DNA of 64,000 nt, taken from NCBI GenBank assembly GCA_041394145.1, contig JAWKIW010000010.1, positions 62,001-126,000 on the forward strand, read 5' to 3'. A program made the position numbers and the translations under genes. This DNA is from JAWKIW01 sp041394145. Its GTDB lineage: Bacteria; Actinomycetota; Acidimicrobiia; Acidimicrobiales; Acidimicrobilacustridaceae. This document shows positions 35,430-44,046 of the stretch, in pieces. How positions within the stretch are numbered: the first letter of the stretch is position 1; each line of letters opens with the position of its first letter. Below the pieces are notes generated by a model that was given only the letters and a program-made list of their open reading frames with translations, made no database searches and was not told where the DNA came from.

Positions 35430-36722
35430 TTGAGCGACTGGACGACGGTCAACTACTTCACCGACCGGGCGGTGAACGAGGACCCGTACCCCTACTTCGA
35501 CGACCTGCGCGCCGAGAACCCGGTGCTCGAGCTCCCGCATCTCGGCGTCGTCGCCGTCACCGGCTACGACGAGGCGTGGCAGGTCTACCGGGACACGGAC
35601 ACGTTCTCCTCGTGCAACTCCTTCGTGGGACCCCTCGCCACCTTCCCGGTGCCGCTCGAGGGCGATGACATCACCGAGATCGTCCGGGAGCACCGCGACC
35701 AGCTCCCCATGCACGAGCACCTGATCACCATGGACCCGCCGCAGCACACCCGCGAGCGGCACCTGACCATGCGGCTGATGACGCCCAAGCGCCTCAGCGA
35801 GAACGAAGCCTTCATGTGGCAGCTCGCCGACCGGCAGCTCGACGAGCTCGTCCCCGACGGGCGGTGCGAGTTCATCCGCGCCTACGCCCAGCCGTTCGCC
35901 ATGCTCGTCGTCGCCGACGTGCTGGGCGTGCCCCAGGAGGACCACCAGCGCTTCCGGGAGGGCTTCGGCTTGAGCGAGACCCCCGGGGTGGAGGGCAGTG
36001 GCGTCACCCAGACCCAGAACCCGCTCGGGTGGCTCGACGAGTACTTCGCCGGCTACATCGAGGACCGCCGCCGCGCACCCCGCAGCGACGTGCTCACCCA
36101 CCTGGCCCAGGGCACCTACCCCGACGGGTCGACGCCCCCGGTCGTCAACGTCGTGCGCACGGCGACGTTCCTGTTCGCCGCCGGCCAGGAGACGACGGCG
36201 AAGCTGCTGGCCGCGGCGCTGAAGCACCTGGCCGAGCACCCCGAGGTCCAGGAGCACCTGCGGAGCCACCGCGACGAGATCCCGGCGTTCATCGAGGAGG
36301 TCCTGCGGCTCGAGAGCCCGGTCAAGACCGACTTCCGGCTGACGCTGCGCACCACGACGCTCGCCGGGGTCGAGATCAAGGCGGGGACGCCGGTCATGCT
36401 GCTCAACGGCGCGGCCAACCGCGACCCCCGGCGCTTCGAGTGCCCCCACGACCTGCGCATCGACCGGCCCAACGCCGAGAGCCACATCGCCTTCGGGCGT
36501 GGCATCCACTCCTGCCCGGGCGGCCCCCTGGCCCGGGTCGAAGCCCGCGTCAGCCTGGGGCGCATCCTCGACCGGATGGGCGACATCCGCCTCGACGAGG
36601 AGCAGCACGGGCCGCCCGGCGAGCGGACCTACCGCTACGAGCCGACCTACATCCTGCGCGGCCTGCGCCGGCTCCACCTGCTGTTCGACCCCATCGACGC
36701 CCCCGCACGGTCCGGCGGGTAG
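35430..36722 (+). CDS. Cytochrome P450
   Basis: A 430-residue soluble P450. I-helix FAAGQETTAK, ExxR in EEVLRLESP, ANRDPRRFECP and heme loop FGRGIHSCPGGPLARVE. The TTG at 35430 follows GAGGGGGA and gives the natural N-terminus SDWTTVNYFTDRAVNEDPYPYFD; upstream sequence in this frame runs through the operator and is not coding. Only weakly alike the P450 at 26336, so not a recent duplicate. Convergent with the quinone oxidoreductase, one base between the stops. Confidence 0.92.
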   Translation: MSDWTTVNYFTDRAVNEDPYPYFDDLRAENPVLELPHLGVVAVTGYDEAWQVYRDTDTFSSCNSFVGPLATFPVPLEGDDITEIVREHRDQLPMHEHLITMDPPQHTRERHLTMRLMTPKRLSENEAFMWQLADRQLDELVPDGRCEFIRAYAQPFAMLVVADVLGVPQEDHQRFREGFGLSETPGVEGSGVTQTQNPLGWLDEYFAGYIEDRRRAPRSDVLTHLAQGTYPDGSTPPVVNVVRTATFLFAAGQETTAKLLAAALKHLAEHPEVQEHLRSHRDEIPAFIEEVLRLESPVKTDFRLTLRTTTLAGVEIKAGTPVMLLNGAANRDPRRFECPHDLRIDRPNAESHIAFGRGIHSCPGGPLARVEARVSLGRILDRMGDIRLDEEQHGPPGERTYRYEPTYILRGLRRLHLLFDPIDAPARSGG

Positions 36723-36723
36723 C

Positions 36724-37725
36724 TCACCCGCCACCCTCAGGGCGAGACGGCGGCGCCACGTCGAGGAGCACCTTGCCGACGGCGCGACCGTCGGCCACGT
36801 AGCGCAAGGCCGCGGCCGCGTCGTCGAGCGCGAACCGTGCGCCGATGTGGGGGTAGGCGCGACCGGTGGCGAGCAGGTCGAGGAGCTCGGCCTCGTCCCG
36901 TGCCCGCTCGGCGGGCCGGTGGGTGACGAAGTCGATCATCTGGAAGCCGAGGATCTGCACGCCCTTCAGCAGCACGAGGTTGAGCGGGATGCGGGGGATC
37001 TCCCCGGACGCGTAGCCGACGGTCACGAACCGGCCGCCCCACCGGAGCGATCGCAGCGCCGGTTCCGACAGCGCCCCACCGACGGGATCGACGACGACGT
37101 CCGCTCCCGTCGGGATCGCCGCCTTGAGCTCGGCCCGCAGGTCGCCGGCGGCGTGGTCGATCAGCCGGGTGGCCCCGAACGCCTGGGCCACGGCCAGCTT
37201 CTCGGGCGACGACGCCACCGCGGTCACCGTCGCCCCGAGCTGCGCGCCGAGCTGCACGGCGGCTGAACCGACGCCACCACCGGCGCCCAGCACCACCAGC
37301 TCGTCACCGCGTGCGAGCCCCGCCACCGAGCGGAGCACGTGGTAGGCCGTCCGATGGGCGACGCCGAACGCGGCCGCCACCGCCAGGTCGACGCCCTCGG
37401 GCACGCGGGTGAGCGCCGGCGCGGCCACCACGGCCTCCTCGGCGAAGGCACCCACGAGCGTGCTGCCGAACACCCGGTCCCCCGGTCCGAGCGCGTCGAC
37501 GTCGTCGGCCACCTCCACCACCGTCCCGGCCAGCTCGCTGCCGGGCACGAACGGCGGCGGCACCGGGATCTGGTAGGTCCCGGCGACCAGGAGCACGTCG
37601 GGGAAGTTCACCGCCGCGGCCTGCACCGCCACCCGGACCTGGCCGGGCCCGAGCGTGGGTGCCGCGACGTCGGCGACCGTCACCACCTCGGGCTCGCCGT
37701 GGGAACGGCAGAGGGCGGCGCGCAC
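36724..37725 (-). CDS. Quinone oxidoreductase-like (medium-chain) NADPH dehydrogenase
   Basis: A 333-residue zinc-free medium-chain reductase. NFPDVLLVAGTYQIPVPPPFVPGSELAGTV, VLGAGGGVGSAAVQLGAQLGATV nucleotide fold, VDPVGG and the NADPH:quinone reductase/enoyl reductase closing part. No structural-zinc cysteines. GTG 37725 gives the usual RAALCRSHGEPEVV beginning; a GTG at 37749 would overlap the hydratase by 16 bases. Last gene of the operon beginning with the ACAD at 40887. Confidence 0.88.
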   Translation of the reverse strand: MRAALCRSHGEPEVVTVADVAAPTLGPGQVRVAVQAAAVNFPDVLLVAGTYQIPVPPPFVPGSELAGTVVEVADDVDALGPGDRVFGSTLVGAFAEEAVVAAPALTRVPEGVDLAVAAAFGVAHRTAYHVLRSVAGLARGDELVVLGAGGGVGSAAVQLGAQLGATVTAVASSPEKLAVAQAFGATRLIDHAAGDLRAELKAAIPTGADVVVDPVGGALSEPALRSLRWGGRFVTVGYASGEIPRIPLNLVLLKGVQILGFQMIDFVTHRPAERARDEAELLDLLATGRAYPHIGARFALDDAAAALRYVADGRAVGKVLLDVAPPSRPEGGG

Positions 37726-37733
37726 GATGCGGG

Positions 37734-38549
37734 CTACCGCCCCCGCCACTGCGGGGACCGCTTCTCGGCGAAGGCCACCGCGCCCTCCCGGGCGTCCTCG
37801 GAGGCGAAGATCAGCGGCTGCCAGTGGCGCTGCCGCTCCTGCCAGGTGGCGAGGTCGTTGACACCGAGGCGCACGAGCTCCTTGGTCGCCTGCAGCGCGA
37901 GCGGTGCGTTGGCCGCGATGCGCTCGGCGTACTCCAGCGCCACCGGCACCACCCGGTCGGCGGGGACCACGGCGTTGGCCAGCCCCAGCGCCCGCGCTCG
38001 ACCGGCGTCGATGGTGTCACCGGTCAGCGCCAGCTCGAGGGCGATGGGCAACGGCAGTCGAGCGCCGAGCAGGGTGCCGGCTCCGGCGGCGAAGAGCCCC
38101 CGCTTCACCTCGGGCAGCCCGACTCGGGCTCCGTCGGCGAGCACGATCAGGTCGCAACCGAGCAGCAGCTCGAAGCCCCCGGCCACGGCGGTGGCGTTGG
38201 CCGCCCCGACGACGGGAACCGTCGACTGGCCGCGGAGCAGCCGTTGGAAGGCCCGGCTCTCGTCACCGTCGTCCAGGCCGATGTCGCCGGCGGCGAAGGA
38301 CTTCAGATCCATCCCCGCGCAGAAGGCCCGGTCGCCGGTGCCGGTGAGCACGACCGCACGGACGTCGGGCGTGCCCTCCGCCTCGACCAGCGCGGCACCG
38401 AGGGCCTGCATCAGCGACGGCGTCAGCGCGTTGCGCGCCTCGGGTCGGTTGAGGCGGAGCACCGCCACCGGGCCGCGCTGCTCGGCGACCAGCTCCGGCT
38501 CTCCCGTCACCTCGCCCATCGCACCGTCGCCCCGCCCGTCCTCGGTCAT
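37734..38549 (-). CDS. Enoyl-CoA hydratase/isomerase
   Basis: A 271-residue crotonase with both oxyanion-hole segments (FCAGMDLKSF and ANATAVAGGFELLLGCDL) and a Glu in GLPEVKRGL matching the catalytic acid position. Its start overlaps the stop of the upstream APH-like gene by ATGA. An internal ATG at 38519 (GEVTGEP) is a possible alternative start. It fits hydration after the ACAD of the same operon. Confidence 0.92.
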   Translation of the reverse strand: MTEDGRGDGAMGEVTGEPELVAEQRGPVAVLRLNRPEARNALTPSLMQALGAALVEAEGTPDVRAVVLTGTGDRAFCAGMDLKSFAAGDIGLDDGDESRAFQRLLRGQSTVPVVGAANATAVAGGFELLLGCDLIVLADGARVGLPEVKRGLFAAGAGTLLGARLPLPIALELALTGDTIDAGRARALGLANAVVPADRVVPVALEYAERIAANAPLALQATKELVRLGVNDLATWQERQRHWQPLIFASEDAREGAVAFAEKRSPQWRGR

Positions 38550-39589
38550 CCGCGGTAGTCCGTGGTCGCCGCCAGGTCGGCGGCGTCCTGCATCAGCTGC
38601 AGCACGTACGGACCGAACGCCAGGAGCTGCTCGTCGTCGGGGCCCGCCCGCTGGTAGCCCTGTTCGAGCACGATGCCGAGCTTCCAGCGGGCCAGGACCA
38701 CGTAGTAGTCGATGTCGTCGACCTGGCGACCCGACACCGCGGCGTAGTGCGCGAGGACCTCGTCGCGCGACGGCATGCCGTACATGTCGACGTAGCTGGT
38801 GGCCGAGCCGTCCGACGCCATGGTGTCCGCCGGCCAGCTCTGCACGACCCAGCCGAGGTCGAGCTTGGGATCGCCCACGGTGCCCATCTCCCAGTCGACG
38901 ATGGCGGCCAGTCGGGCCGGGGCCCCGTGGCGGAACATGACGTTGGCGAACTGGTAGTCGCCGTGCATGAGCCCGGGCACGTGGTCGAGGGGCCGGTGCG
39001 TCCGCAGCCAGGCGGCCGCCTCGTCGAAGCCGGGCAGCTCACGGCCCTTGATGCGCTCGAGGAAGGCCGACCATCGATCGACCTGGCGGTCGTGGAACCC
39101 GTCGGGCCGGCCGAGGTCGTCGAGCCCCTTGGCCCGCCAGTCCACGCCGCCCAGCAGGGCGATGCCCTCGACGAGCTGGAAGGCGAGCCCCCGCCGCGCC
39201 TCGAGGTCGGTGTCGAACGGTGCGGGCCAGGGGCGCTCGCCGTCGGGCCCGGTCTCGATGCCCATCGGCGACCAGCCGTCGACGAAGCCCATCAGGTAGA
39301 AGGCGCGGCCGAGCACGTCGCGATCCCGGCAGGCGGCGAGGGCCGGGGTGTGGGGCACGTCGGTGCCCTCGAGCGCCTCGGTGATGCGCCACTCGCGCCA
39401 GATCCCCTCGTCGCGCGACTCGGGGGCCGACGGCGGCGGGATGCGCAGGGCACCGTGCAGCTCGCCGCGGCGGATCTCGAAGATCTCGTTCTGCGAGCCA
39501 CCCGAGACGAAGCGGTGCTCGATCGGCTCGCCCCGACCGGGCAGGTCCTGGGCGTCGAGCCAGTCGGCCAAGCGGTCGAGGTCGATCAC
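38546..39589 (-). CDS. APH/ACAD10-like phosphotransferase
   Basis: A 347-residue protein kinase-like fold phosphotransferase. Brenner motif LMHGDYQFANVMF (about residue 205) and metal-binding IVDWEMGTVGDPKLDLG; N-terminal GGSQNEIFEIRRGE is the nucleotide loop. It is related to ACAD10/11 kinase domains, which phosphorylate 4-hydroxyacyl-CoAs so that the ACAD can eliminate phosphate. GTG start overlaps the stop of an adjacent ACAD, exactly the partner such a kinase would need; the reaction here is inferred. Confidence 0.88.
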   Translation of the reverse strand: MIDLDRLADWLDAQDLPGRGEPIEHRFVSGGSQNEIFEIRRGELHGALRIPPPSAPESRDEGIWREWRITEALEGTDVPHTPALAACRDRDVLGRAFYLMGFVDGWSPMGIETGPDGERPWPAPFDTDLEARRGLAFQLVEGIALLGGVDWRAKGLDDLGRPDGFHDRQVDRWSAFLERIKGRELPGFDEAAAWLRTHRPLDHVPGLMHGDYQFANVMFRHGAPARLAAIVDWEMGTVGDPKLDLGWVVQSWPADTMASDGSATSYVDMYGMPSRDEVLAHYAAVSGRQVDDIDYYVVLARWKLGIVLEQGYQRAGPDDEQLLAFGPYVLQLMQDAADLAATTDYRG

Positions 39590-40887
39590 AGGTTCCCCAC
39601 CTCGAGCTCGAGCAGCTCCGCGTAGCGGGCTCGGGCGGCGTCGACCTTCCCGGGGATCCACTCGCTCGGCCACATGCCCTCGGCGGGGCGGTGGTCGCGC
39701 AGGATCTGGCGGGCGACGGTGGTCTTGTGCACCTCGGTGGGCCCGTCGGCCAGGCCGAGCACGCCGGCACCGTGGATCATCCCGAAGAAGGGCATCTCGT
39801 TGGTGGTGCCGAGCGCGCCGTGCACCTGCATGGCCCGCCACGCGATGTCGTGCAGCACGGTGGGCATGACCACCTTGGCGGTGGCGATGTCCTTGCGCAC
39901 CCGCTTGTAGTCGTTGTGCTTGTCGATCTCCCACGCCGTGTAGAGCACGAACAGGCGGAACTGGACCAGCTGTGCGTAGGAATCGGCGATGTAGCCCTGC
40001 ACGAGCTGCTTGTCGGCGAGGAGGCTGCCGGCGGTGTGGCGGCTGAGGGCCCGCTCGCACATCATGTCGAAGGCCTTCTGCGCCATGCCGATGGTGCGCA
40101 TGGCGTGGTGGATGCGGCCGCCGCCGAGACGGGTCTGGGCGATGACGAACGCCTGGCCCTCGCCACCGAGCAACGCCTCGTCGGGGACACGCACGCCGTC
40201 GTAGTGGATGAGCGCGTGCCATCCCTCGCCGAGCGGCTCGCCCCACAGGCCGACGTTGCGCTCGATGTTCACCCCGGGTGTGTCCGTGGGGACCAGGAAC
40301 ATGGACATGCCCTGGTACGGGCTCACGTCGGGGTTGGTGACGGCCATGACGATGAGGAACGACGCCGTCTTGGCGTTGGACGAGAAGTACTTCCAACCGT
40401 CGATCACCCACTCGTCACCGTCTCTGACCGCCCGGGTCGTGAACATCGTCGGGTCGGCGCCGGCGTGGGGCTCGGTCATCGAGTACGACGAGAAGATCTC
40501 GCCGTCGAGGAGCGGACGGAGGTAGCGGTCCTTCTGCTCGCTCGTGCCGTAGTGGGCGATGATCTCGGCGTTGCCGGTGTCGGGCGCCTGGCAGCCGAAC
40601 ACGACCGGTGCCCACATCGACCGGCCGAGGATCTCGTTGAGCAGCGCCAGCTCGAGCTGGCCGTGGCCCTGGCCGCCGAGCTCGGGGCCGAGGTGGGTGG
40701 CCCACAGCCCGCGGGCCCGGACCTGGTCCTTCAGCGGATCGACGATCCGCCGCCGGCGCTCGTCGAGGGGGACGAACTGCTCGTGGGGGAAGAGGTGGTC
40801 GAGCGGCTCCACGTCCTCCCGGACGAAGTCCGAGGCCCAGTCGAGCTGCTCCTGGTAGGCCGGATCGGTCTCGAAGTCCCAGGCCAT
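39586..40887 (-). CDS. Acyl-CoA dehydrogenase (ACAD10/11-like)
   Basis: A 433-residue ACAD with FSSYSMTEPHAGADPTMF, DGWKYFSSNAKTASFLIVM, RTIGMAQKAFDMMCERALSR, MQVHGALGTTNEMPFF and LADGPTEVHKTTVARQILRD. This C-terminal signature is that of the ACAD10/11 type rather than of the paired ACADs elsewhere in the window. ATG 40887 after CGAGGGGGAG. First gene of a four-gene operon (ACAD, kinase, hydratase, quinone oxidoreductase); its promoter region has the perfect type A palindrome. Confidence 0.93.
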   Translation of the reverse strand: MAWDFETDPAYQEQLDWASDFVREDVEPLDHLFPHEQFVPLDERRRRIVDPLKDQVRARGLWATHLGPELGGQGHGQLELALLNEILGRSMWAPVVFGCQAPDTGNAEIIAHYGTSEQKDRYLRPLLDGEIFSSYSMTEPHAGADPTMFTTRAVRDGDEWVIDGWKYFSSNAKTASFLIVMAVTNPDVSPYQGMSMFLVPTDTPGVNIERNVGLWGEPLGEGWHALIHYDGVRVPDEALLGGEGQAFVIAQTRLGGGRIHHAMRTIGMAQKAFDMMCERALSRHTAGSLLADKQLVQGYIADSYAQLVQFRLFVLYTAWEIDKHNDYKRVRKDIATAKVVMPTVLHDIAWRAMQVHGALGTTNEMPFFGMIHGAGVLGLADGPTEVHKTTVARQILRDHRPAEGMWPSEWIPGKVDAARARYAELLELEVGNL

Positions 40888-40913
40888 GCGCACTCCCCCT
40901 CGGGTGGTCGTGG

Positions 40914-40928
40914 CAGAATAGCATTCTG
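40914..40928. promoter_or_regulatory. Type A operator, perfect palindrome, ACAD/TetR gap
   Basis: CAGAATagcATTCTG is a flawless 6-3-6 inverted repeat, 26 bases from the ACAD start and 44 from the divergent TetR start. It differs from the consensus only in the outermost base of each arm. Confidence 0.7.
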
Positions 40929-40972
40929 ATGGATCGGAACTTCGTTTCTGCACCCCGCCCGGACCGGCGCGC

Positions 40973-41584
40973 ATGACCGCGGTCGCCGAGCGGATCGCCC
41001 AGGAGTCGCTGCGGCGTCGGGCCACCGACTACACCGAGGAGGTGCGCCGGCTGCTCGACGCCGCGCTCGAGGTGATGCGGCGCAGCGGCACCACCTCCAG
41101 GGCGCGGGTGGCCGACATCGTCGCCACCGCCGGCCTGTCCAACGAGGCCTTCTACCGCCACTTCCCGTCGAAGGACGCCCTCGTGGCCGCGCTCTTGGAC
41201 GACGGCGCCGAGCGCCTGCGCAGCTACCTCGACCACCAGATGTCGAAGGCCCGCACGCCCGAGACCCGCGTGCGGCGGTGGGTCGAAGGGGTGCTGGCCC
41301 AGGCCGACGAGGAGATCGCGGCCACGACCCTCGCGGTGCTCTACAACTCGGGGGGTGCCGGCGGTGGGCAGGCGGCCGGCCGCCACTTCGCCAGCGGTCC
41401 GCTGGCGACGCTGCTCGAGGAGCCCTTCGCCGAGCTGGGCTCGCCCGACCCGGCCCTCGACGCGCGGGTGATGGCCCATGCCGTCCTCGGTCGGCTCTCG
41501 GACCACCTGTGGCAGCACACGCGGGCATCGCGCGCCGAGATCGACCGCACGGTCGACCTGTGCCTCGCCGCCGTGCGCACCTGA
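40973..41584 (+). CDS. TetR-family regulator, candidate for type A operators
   Basis: A 203-residue regulator. DNA-binding domain about residues 22-72 (RRLLDAALEVMRRSGTTSRARVADIVATAGLSNEAFYRHFPSKDALV). Divergent from the ACAD operon with the only perfect type A palindrome between them, the classic position of an autoregulated local repressor. The TetR at 2112 is the rival candidate. Ends 30 bases before the type C operator of the next unit. Confidence 0.9.
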   Translation: MTAVAERIAQESLRRRATDYTEEVRRLLDAALEVMRRSGTTSRARVADIVATAGLSNEAFYRHFPSKDALVAALLDDGAERLRSYLDHQMSKARTPETRVRRWVEGVLAQADEEIAATTLAVLYNSGGAGGGQAAGRHFASGPLATLLEEPFAELGSPDPALDARVMAHAVLGRLSDHLWQHTRASRAEIDRTVDLCLAAVRT

Positions 41585-41606
41585 GCGAGCCGCGCACCCC
41601 GAGTGG

Positions 41607-41629
41607 CTAGGGTTGGACCGATCGGTACA
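41607..41629 (+). promoter_or_regulatory. Probable promoter with type C operator at the transcription start
   Basis: TAGGGT (41607-41612) is a -10-like element. Directly after it TGGACCGATCGGTACA (41614-41629) is one base short of the perfect palindrome TGTACCGATCGGTACA. A repressor there would cover the start of transcription of the ligase. Confidence 0.65.
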
Positions 41630-41682
41630 GCGGGGCGAGCGGCCGAGCCGGCGCGTCGCCGCAGGTCGGGAGGGGTCGACAC

Positions 41683-43227
41683 ATGGCGAGCGTGCCCGGG
41701 ATGCAGCCCGACCTGAGCTGGCTCACGGTGCTCGAGCACCACGCCGCCCGCACCCCCGACAAGCCGATCGCCGTGGACGGCGACGACGTCGTGACCTATC
41801 GGGCGATGGTGGAGCGGGCGGCGACGGCGGCCGCCGGGCTCCACGAGCGAGGCGTCGGCGCGGGTGACGTCGTCGGCCTGCTCTCCTACAACAGCGCCGA
41901 CTTCCTCACGACGATCTTCGCCGCCAACCACCTGGGCGCCATCGCCATGCCGATCAACTGGCGGTTGGCCGCCGACGAGGTCCGGTTCATCCTCGACCAC
42001 TCCCGAGCTCGGGCCTTCGTGTGCGACGCCGAGCTGCTCGCGCTGGGCACGGACGCGGTCGGCCGCCTGGACGACACCCCGGCGCGGATCTGCATCTCGG
42101 CCGACCCGGTCGACGGGTGGACGCGCTTCGCCGACCTCGGCGTGGGGTCCCCGGCCACGCCGCGCGTCGCGGTCCCGGGCGACGCCATCCACCGCCTCAT
42201 GTACACGTCCGGCACCACCGGACGGCCCAAGGGCGTGATGATCACCCACGCCAACCTGGCCTGGAAGAACTTCGCCCACGTCACCGAGCTCGGCTTCACC
42301 GCCGACGACGTCGGCCTGGCGTGTGGGCCGCTGTACCACGTCGGCGCGCTCGACCTGGTGACGACGACGATGATCGCGGTGGGAGCGACGACGGTCGTCC
42401 ACCGGGTGTTCGACGCCGCCCGGGTGGTCGACGAGATCGAGCGGTCGCGGGTGACGCTGGTGTGGGCGGCCCCCGCCATGGTGCGGGCCATCCTGGACGT
42501 CCCCGGCATCGAGGAGCGGGACCTCTCGTCGGTGAAGGTGATCATCGCCGGCGGCGAGAAGATGCCGATCCCGTTCATCGAGCGCCTGCGCCGGACCTTC
42601 CCCTCGGCGTGGTTCGCCGACGCCTACGGGCTCACCGAGACGGTGTCGGGGGACACCTTCCTCGACAGGGACAGCACGTTGACCAAGCTCGGCAGCGTCG
42701 GCCGCCCGTGCCCCTACCTCGAGCTCGACATCTGGGACGAGCAGGGTGCGCCCGTGCCGGCCGGCGAGAAGGGCGAGATCGTGTTGCGGGGCCCGAAGGT
42801 GTTCACGGGCTACTGGCGCGACCCCGACGCCACCGCCACCGCCTTCGCCGGGGGCTGGTTCCACACCGGCGACATCGGCGTGCGCGACGAGGACGGCTAC
42901 GTGTACATCGTCGACCGCCTCAAGGACATGATCGTGTCCGGCGGCGAGAACATCGCCAGCTCGGAGGTCGAGCGGGTCCTCTACGAGCACGAGGCCGTCG
43001 TGGAGGCCGCGGTGGTCGGCCGCCCCGACGATCGCTGGGGCGAGGTCCCGGTGGCCTTCGTCGTGCTGGCCGACGGCGCCGCCGTGACCGGTGACGAGCT
43101 CATCGAGCGGTGCCGCGGCCAGCTGGCGAAGTTCAAGGTGCCGAAGGCCGTGACCTTCGTCGACGCGCTGCCACGGAACCCGTCGGGGAAGATCCTCAAG
43201 CGCGAGCTGCGCGACCAGACCGCGTGA
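41683..43227 (+). CDS. AMP-dependent acyl-CoA synthetase
   Basis: A 514-residue CoA ligase: MYTSGTTGRPKGVMITHANL (P-loop), GPLYHVGALDL, ADAYGLTETVSGD, WFHTGDIGV, DRLKDMIVSGGENIASSEVE and the catalytic Lys in RNPSGKILKRELR. ATG 41683 is eight bases after GGGAGGGG. The window's third ligase, heading the type C regulon and followed by its probable TetR regulator. Substrate unknown; the presence of an E1 dehydrogenase and SDRs in the same regulon suggests a hydroxy- or branched acid. Confidence 0.92.
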   Translation: MASVPGMQPDLSWLTVLEHHAARTPDKPIAVDGDDVVTYRAMVERAATAAAGLHERGVGAGDVVGLLSYNSADFLTTIFAANHLGAIAMPINWRLAADEVRFILDHSRARAFVCDAELLALGTDAVGRLDDTPARICISADPVDGWTRFADLGVGSPATPRVAVPGDAIHRLMYTSGTTGRPKGVMITHANLAWKNFAHVTELGFTADDVGLACGPLYHVGALDLVTTTMIAVGATTVVHRVFDAARVVDEIERSRVTLVWAAPAMVRAILDVPGIEERDLSSVKVIIAGGEKMPIPFIERLRRTFPSAWFADAYGLTETVSGDTFLDRDSTLTKLGSVGRPCPYLELDIWDEQGAPVPAGEKGEIVLRGPKVFTGYWRDPDATATAFAGGWFHTGDIGVRDEDGYVYIVDRLKDMIVSGGENIASSEVERVLYEHEAVVEAAVVGRPDDRWGEVPVAFVVLADGAAVTGDELIERCRGQLAKFKVPKAVTFVDALPRNPSGKILKRELRDQTA

Positions 43228-43317
43228 CCGCGGCGCACCGCAGCAGTGCGCCCGACCCGACGAGCGCCGACCCCGGTCACGCCGACGGCGAGCGCAGGTC
43301 GGGCCGAGGTGGGCGAC

Positions 43318-43330
43318 TACCGTCGCCCCG
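43318..43330 (+). promoter_or_regulatory. Probable leaderless promoter (-10 TACCGT) of TetR gene
   Basis: TACCGT (43318-43323), seven bases, then the ATG at 43331; no ribosome site. Same geometry as the promoters at 2099 and 48995. Confidence 0.4.
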
Positions 43331-43945
43331 ATGCCGCAACCGGACGAGACGGGCACCGCGCGACGGCGGGGCAACTGGGAGGCGCGGCGCGCCGCCATCG
43401 TGGACACCTCGGCCCGGCTCTTCGCCCGCCGCGGCTACCACGCCACGGGCATCAACGAGCTGTGCACCGCCAACGACCTCGGCAAGGGCGCGCTGTACCA
43501 CTACATCGGCTCCAAGGAAGCCCTGCTGGTCGCCATCCACGACCGGGTGATGGACGAGGTGCTGGCCGGCGCCGATCGGGTCGACCGAGCCGGCGGCACC
43601 CCCTCCGAGCAGCTCGCCGCTCTCGGCGCCGAGCTGCTCGACGTGATCCACCGCTACCCCGACCACGTGTGGGTCTTCCTCCACGAGTTCCCGGCCCTCA
43701 CCGGTGAGCGAGCCGAGCGGTTCCGCAGGCGACGGCGTCAGTACGAGCGCCGCGTCGAGGCCGTCCTCGAGGCGGGCGTCACCAGCGGCGAGTTCCGAGA
43801 CGTCGACCCGAAGCTCACCGCCCTGGCCTGGTTGGGCATGCACAACTACACCTATCTCTGGCTGAAGCCCGGCGGGCGCCTGTCGGCCAACGACGTCGCC
43901 GCACCCTTCGCCGACATCTTCCGGCGCGGCATCGCGGCCGAGTAG
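43331..43945 (+). CDS. TetR-family regulator, candidate for type C operators
   Basis: A 204-residue regulator. HTH about residues 16-62 (AAIVDTSARLFARRGYHATGINELCTANDLGKGALYHYIGSKEALL), C-terminal domain of the KstR2-like/TetR_C_33-like appearance. It is the only regulator between the three type C sites (41614, 45673, 48958). Its last codons, from 43909, form the first copy of a 43-base tandem repeat that continues past the stop. Confidence 0.9.
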   Translation: MPQPDETGTARRRGNWEARRAAIVDTSARLFARRGYHATGINELCTANDLGKGALYHYIGSKEALLVAIHDRVMDEVLAGADRVDRAGGTPSEQLAALGAELLDVIHRYPDHVWVFLHEFPALTGERAERFRRRRRQYERRVEAVLEAGVTSGEFRDVDPKLTALAWLGMHNYTYLWLKPGGRLSANDVAAPFADIFRRGIAAE

Positions 43946-44036
43946 CCGATCCGCCGACATCTTCCGGCGCGCCATCGCCGCCGGCTCGCCGATCCGCCGA
44001 CATCTTCCGGCGCGGCATCGCCGCCGGCTCGCCGAT
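43909..44036. repeat. 43-base tandem repeat (about three copies) with internal hairpin
   Basis: CGCCGACATCTTCCGGCGC begins at 43909, 43952 and 43995, exactly 43 bases apart. Copy 1 encodes the end of the TetR protein; copies 2 and 3 lie beyond its stop and before the convergent SDR stop at 44047. Each unit can fold as CGCCG/CGGCG around an 8-base loop. Since 43 is not a multiple of three, the duplication cannot have extended the protein in frame. It may act as a two-way terminator. Confidence 0.85.
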
Positions 44037-44046
44037 CGACGGAGGC

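Noticed and set aside
31418..35452. 1344-codon minus-strand open frame
   Set aside because: It runs antisense through the SDR, thiolase and DapB-like genes and gives Arg/His/Gly-rich sequence; only its 3' end coincides with a real gene in another frame. Long antisense frames are expected at this GC content.
43909..44036. CRISPR array
   Set aside because: Three 43-base units without distinct spacers; copies abut each other and the first is coding sequence.
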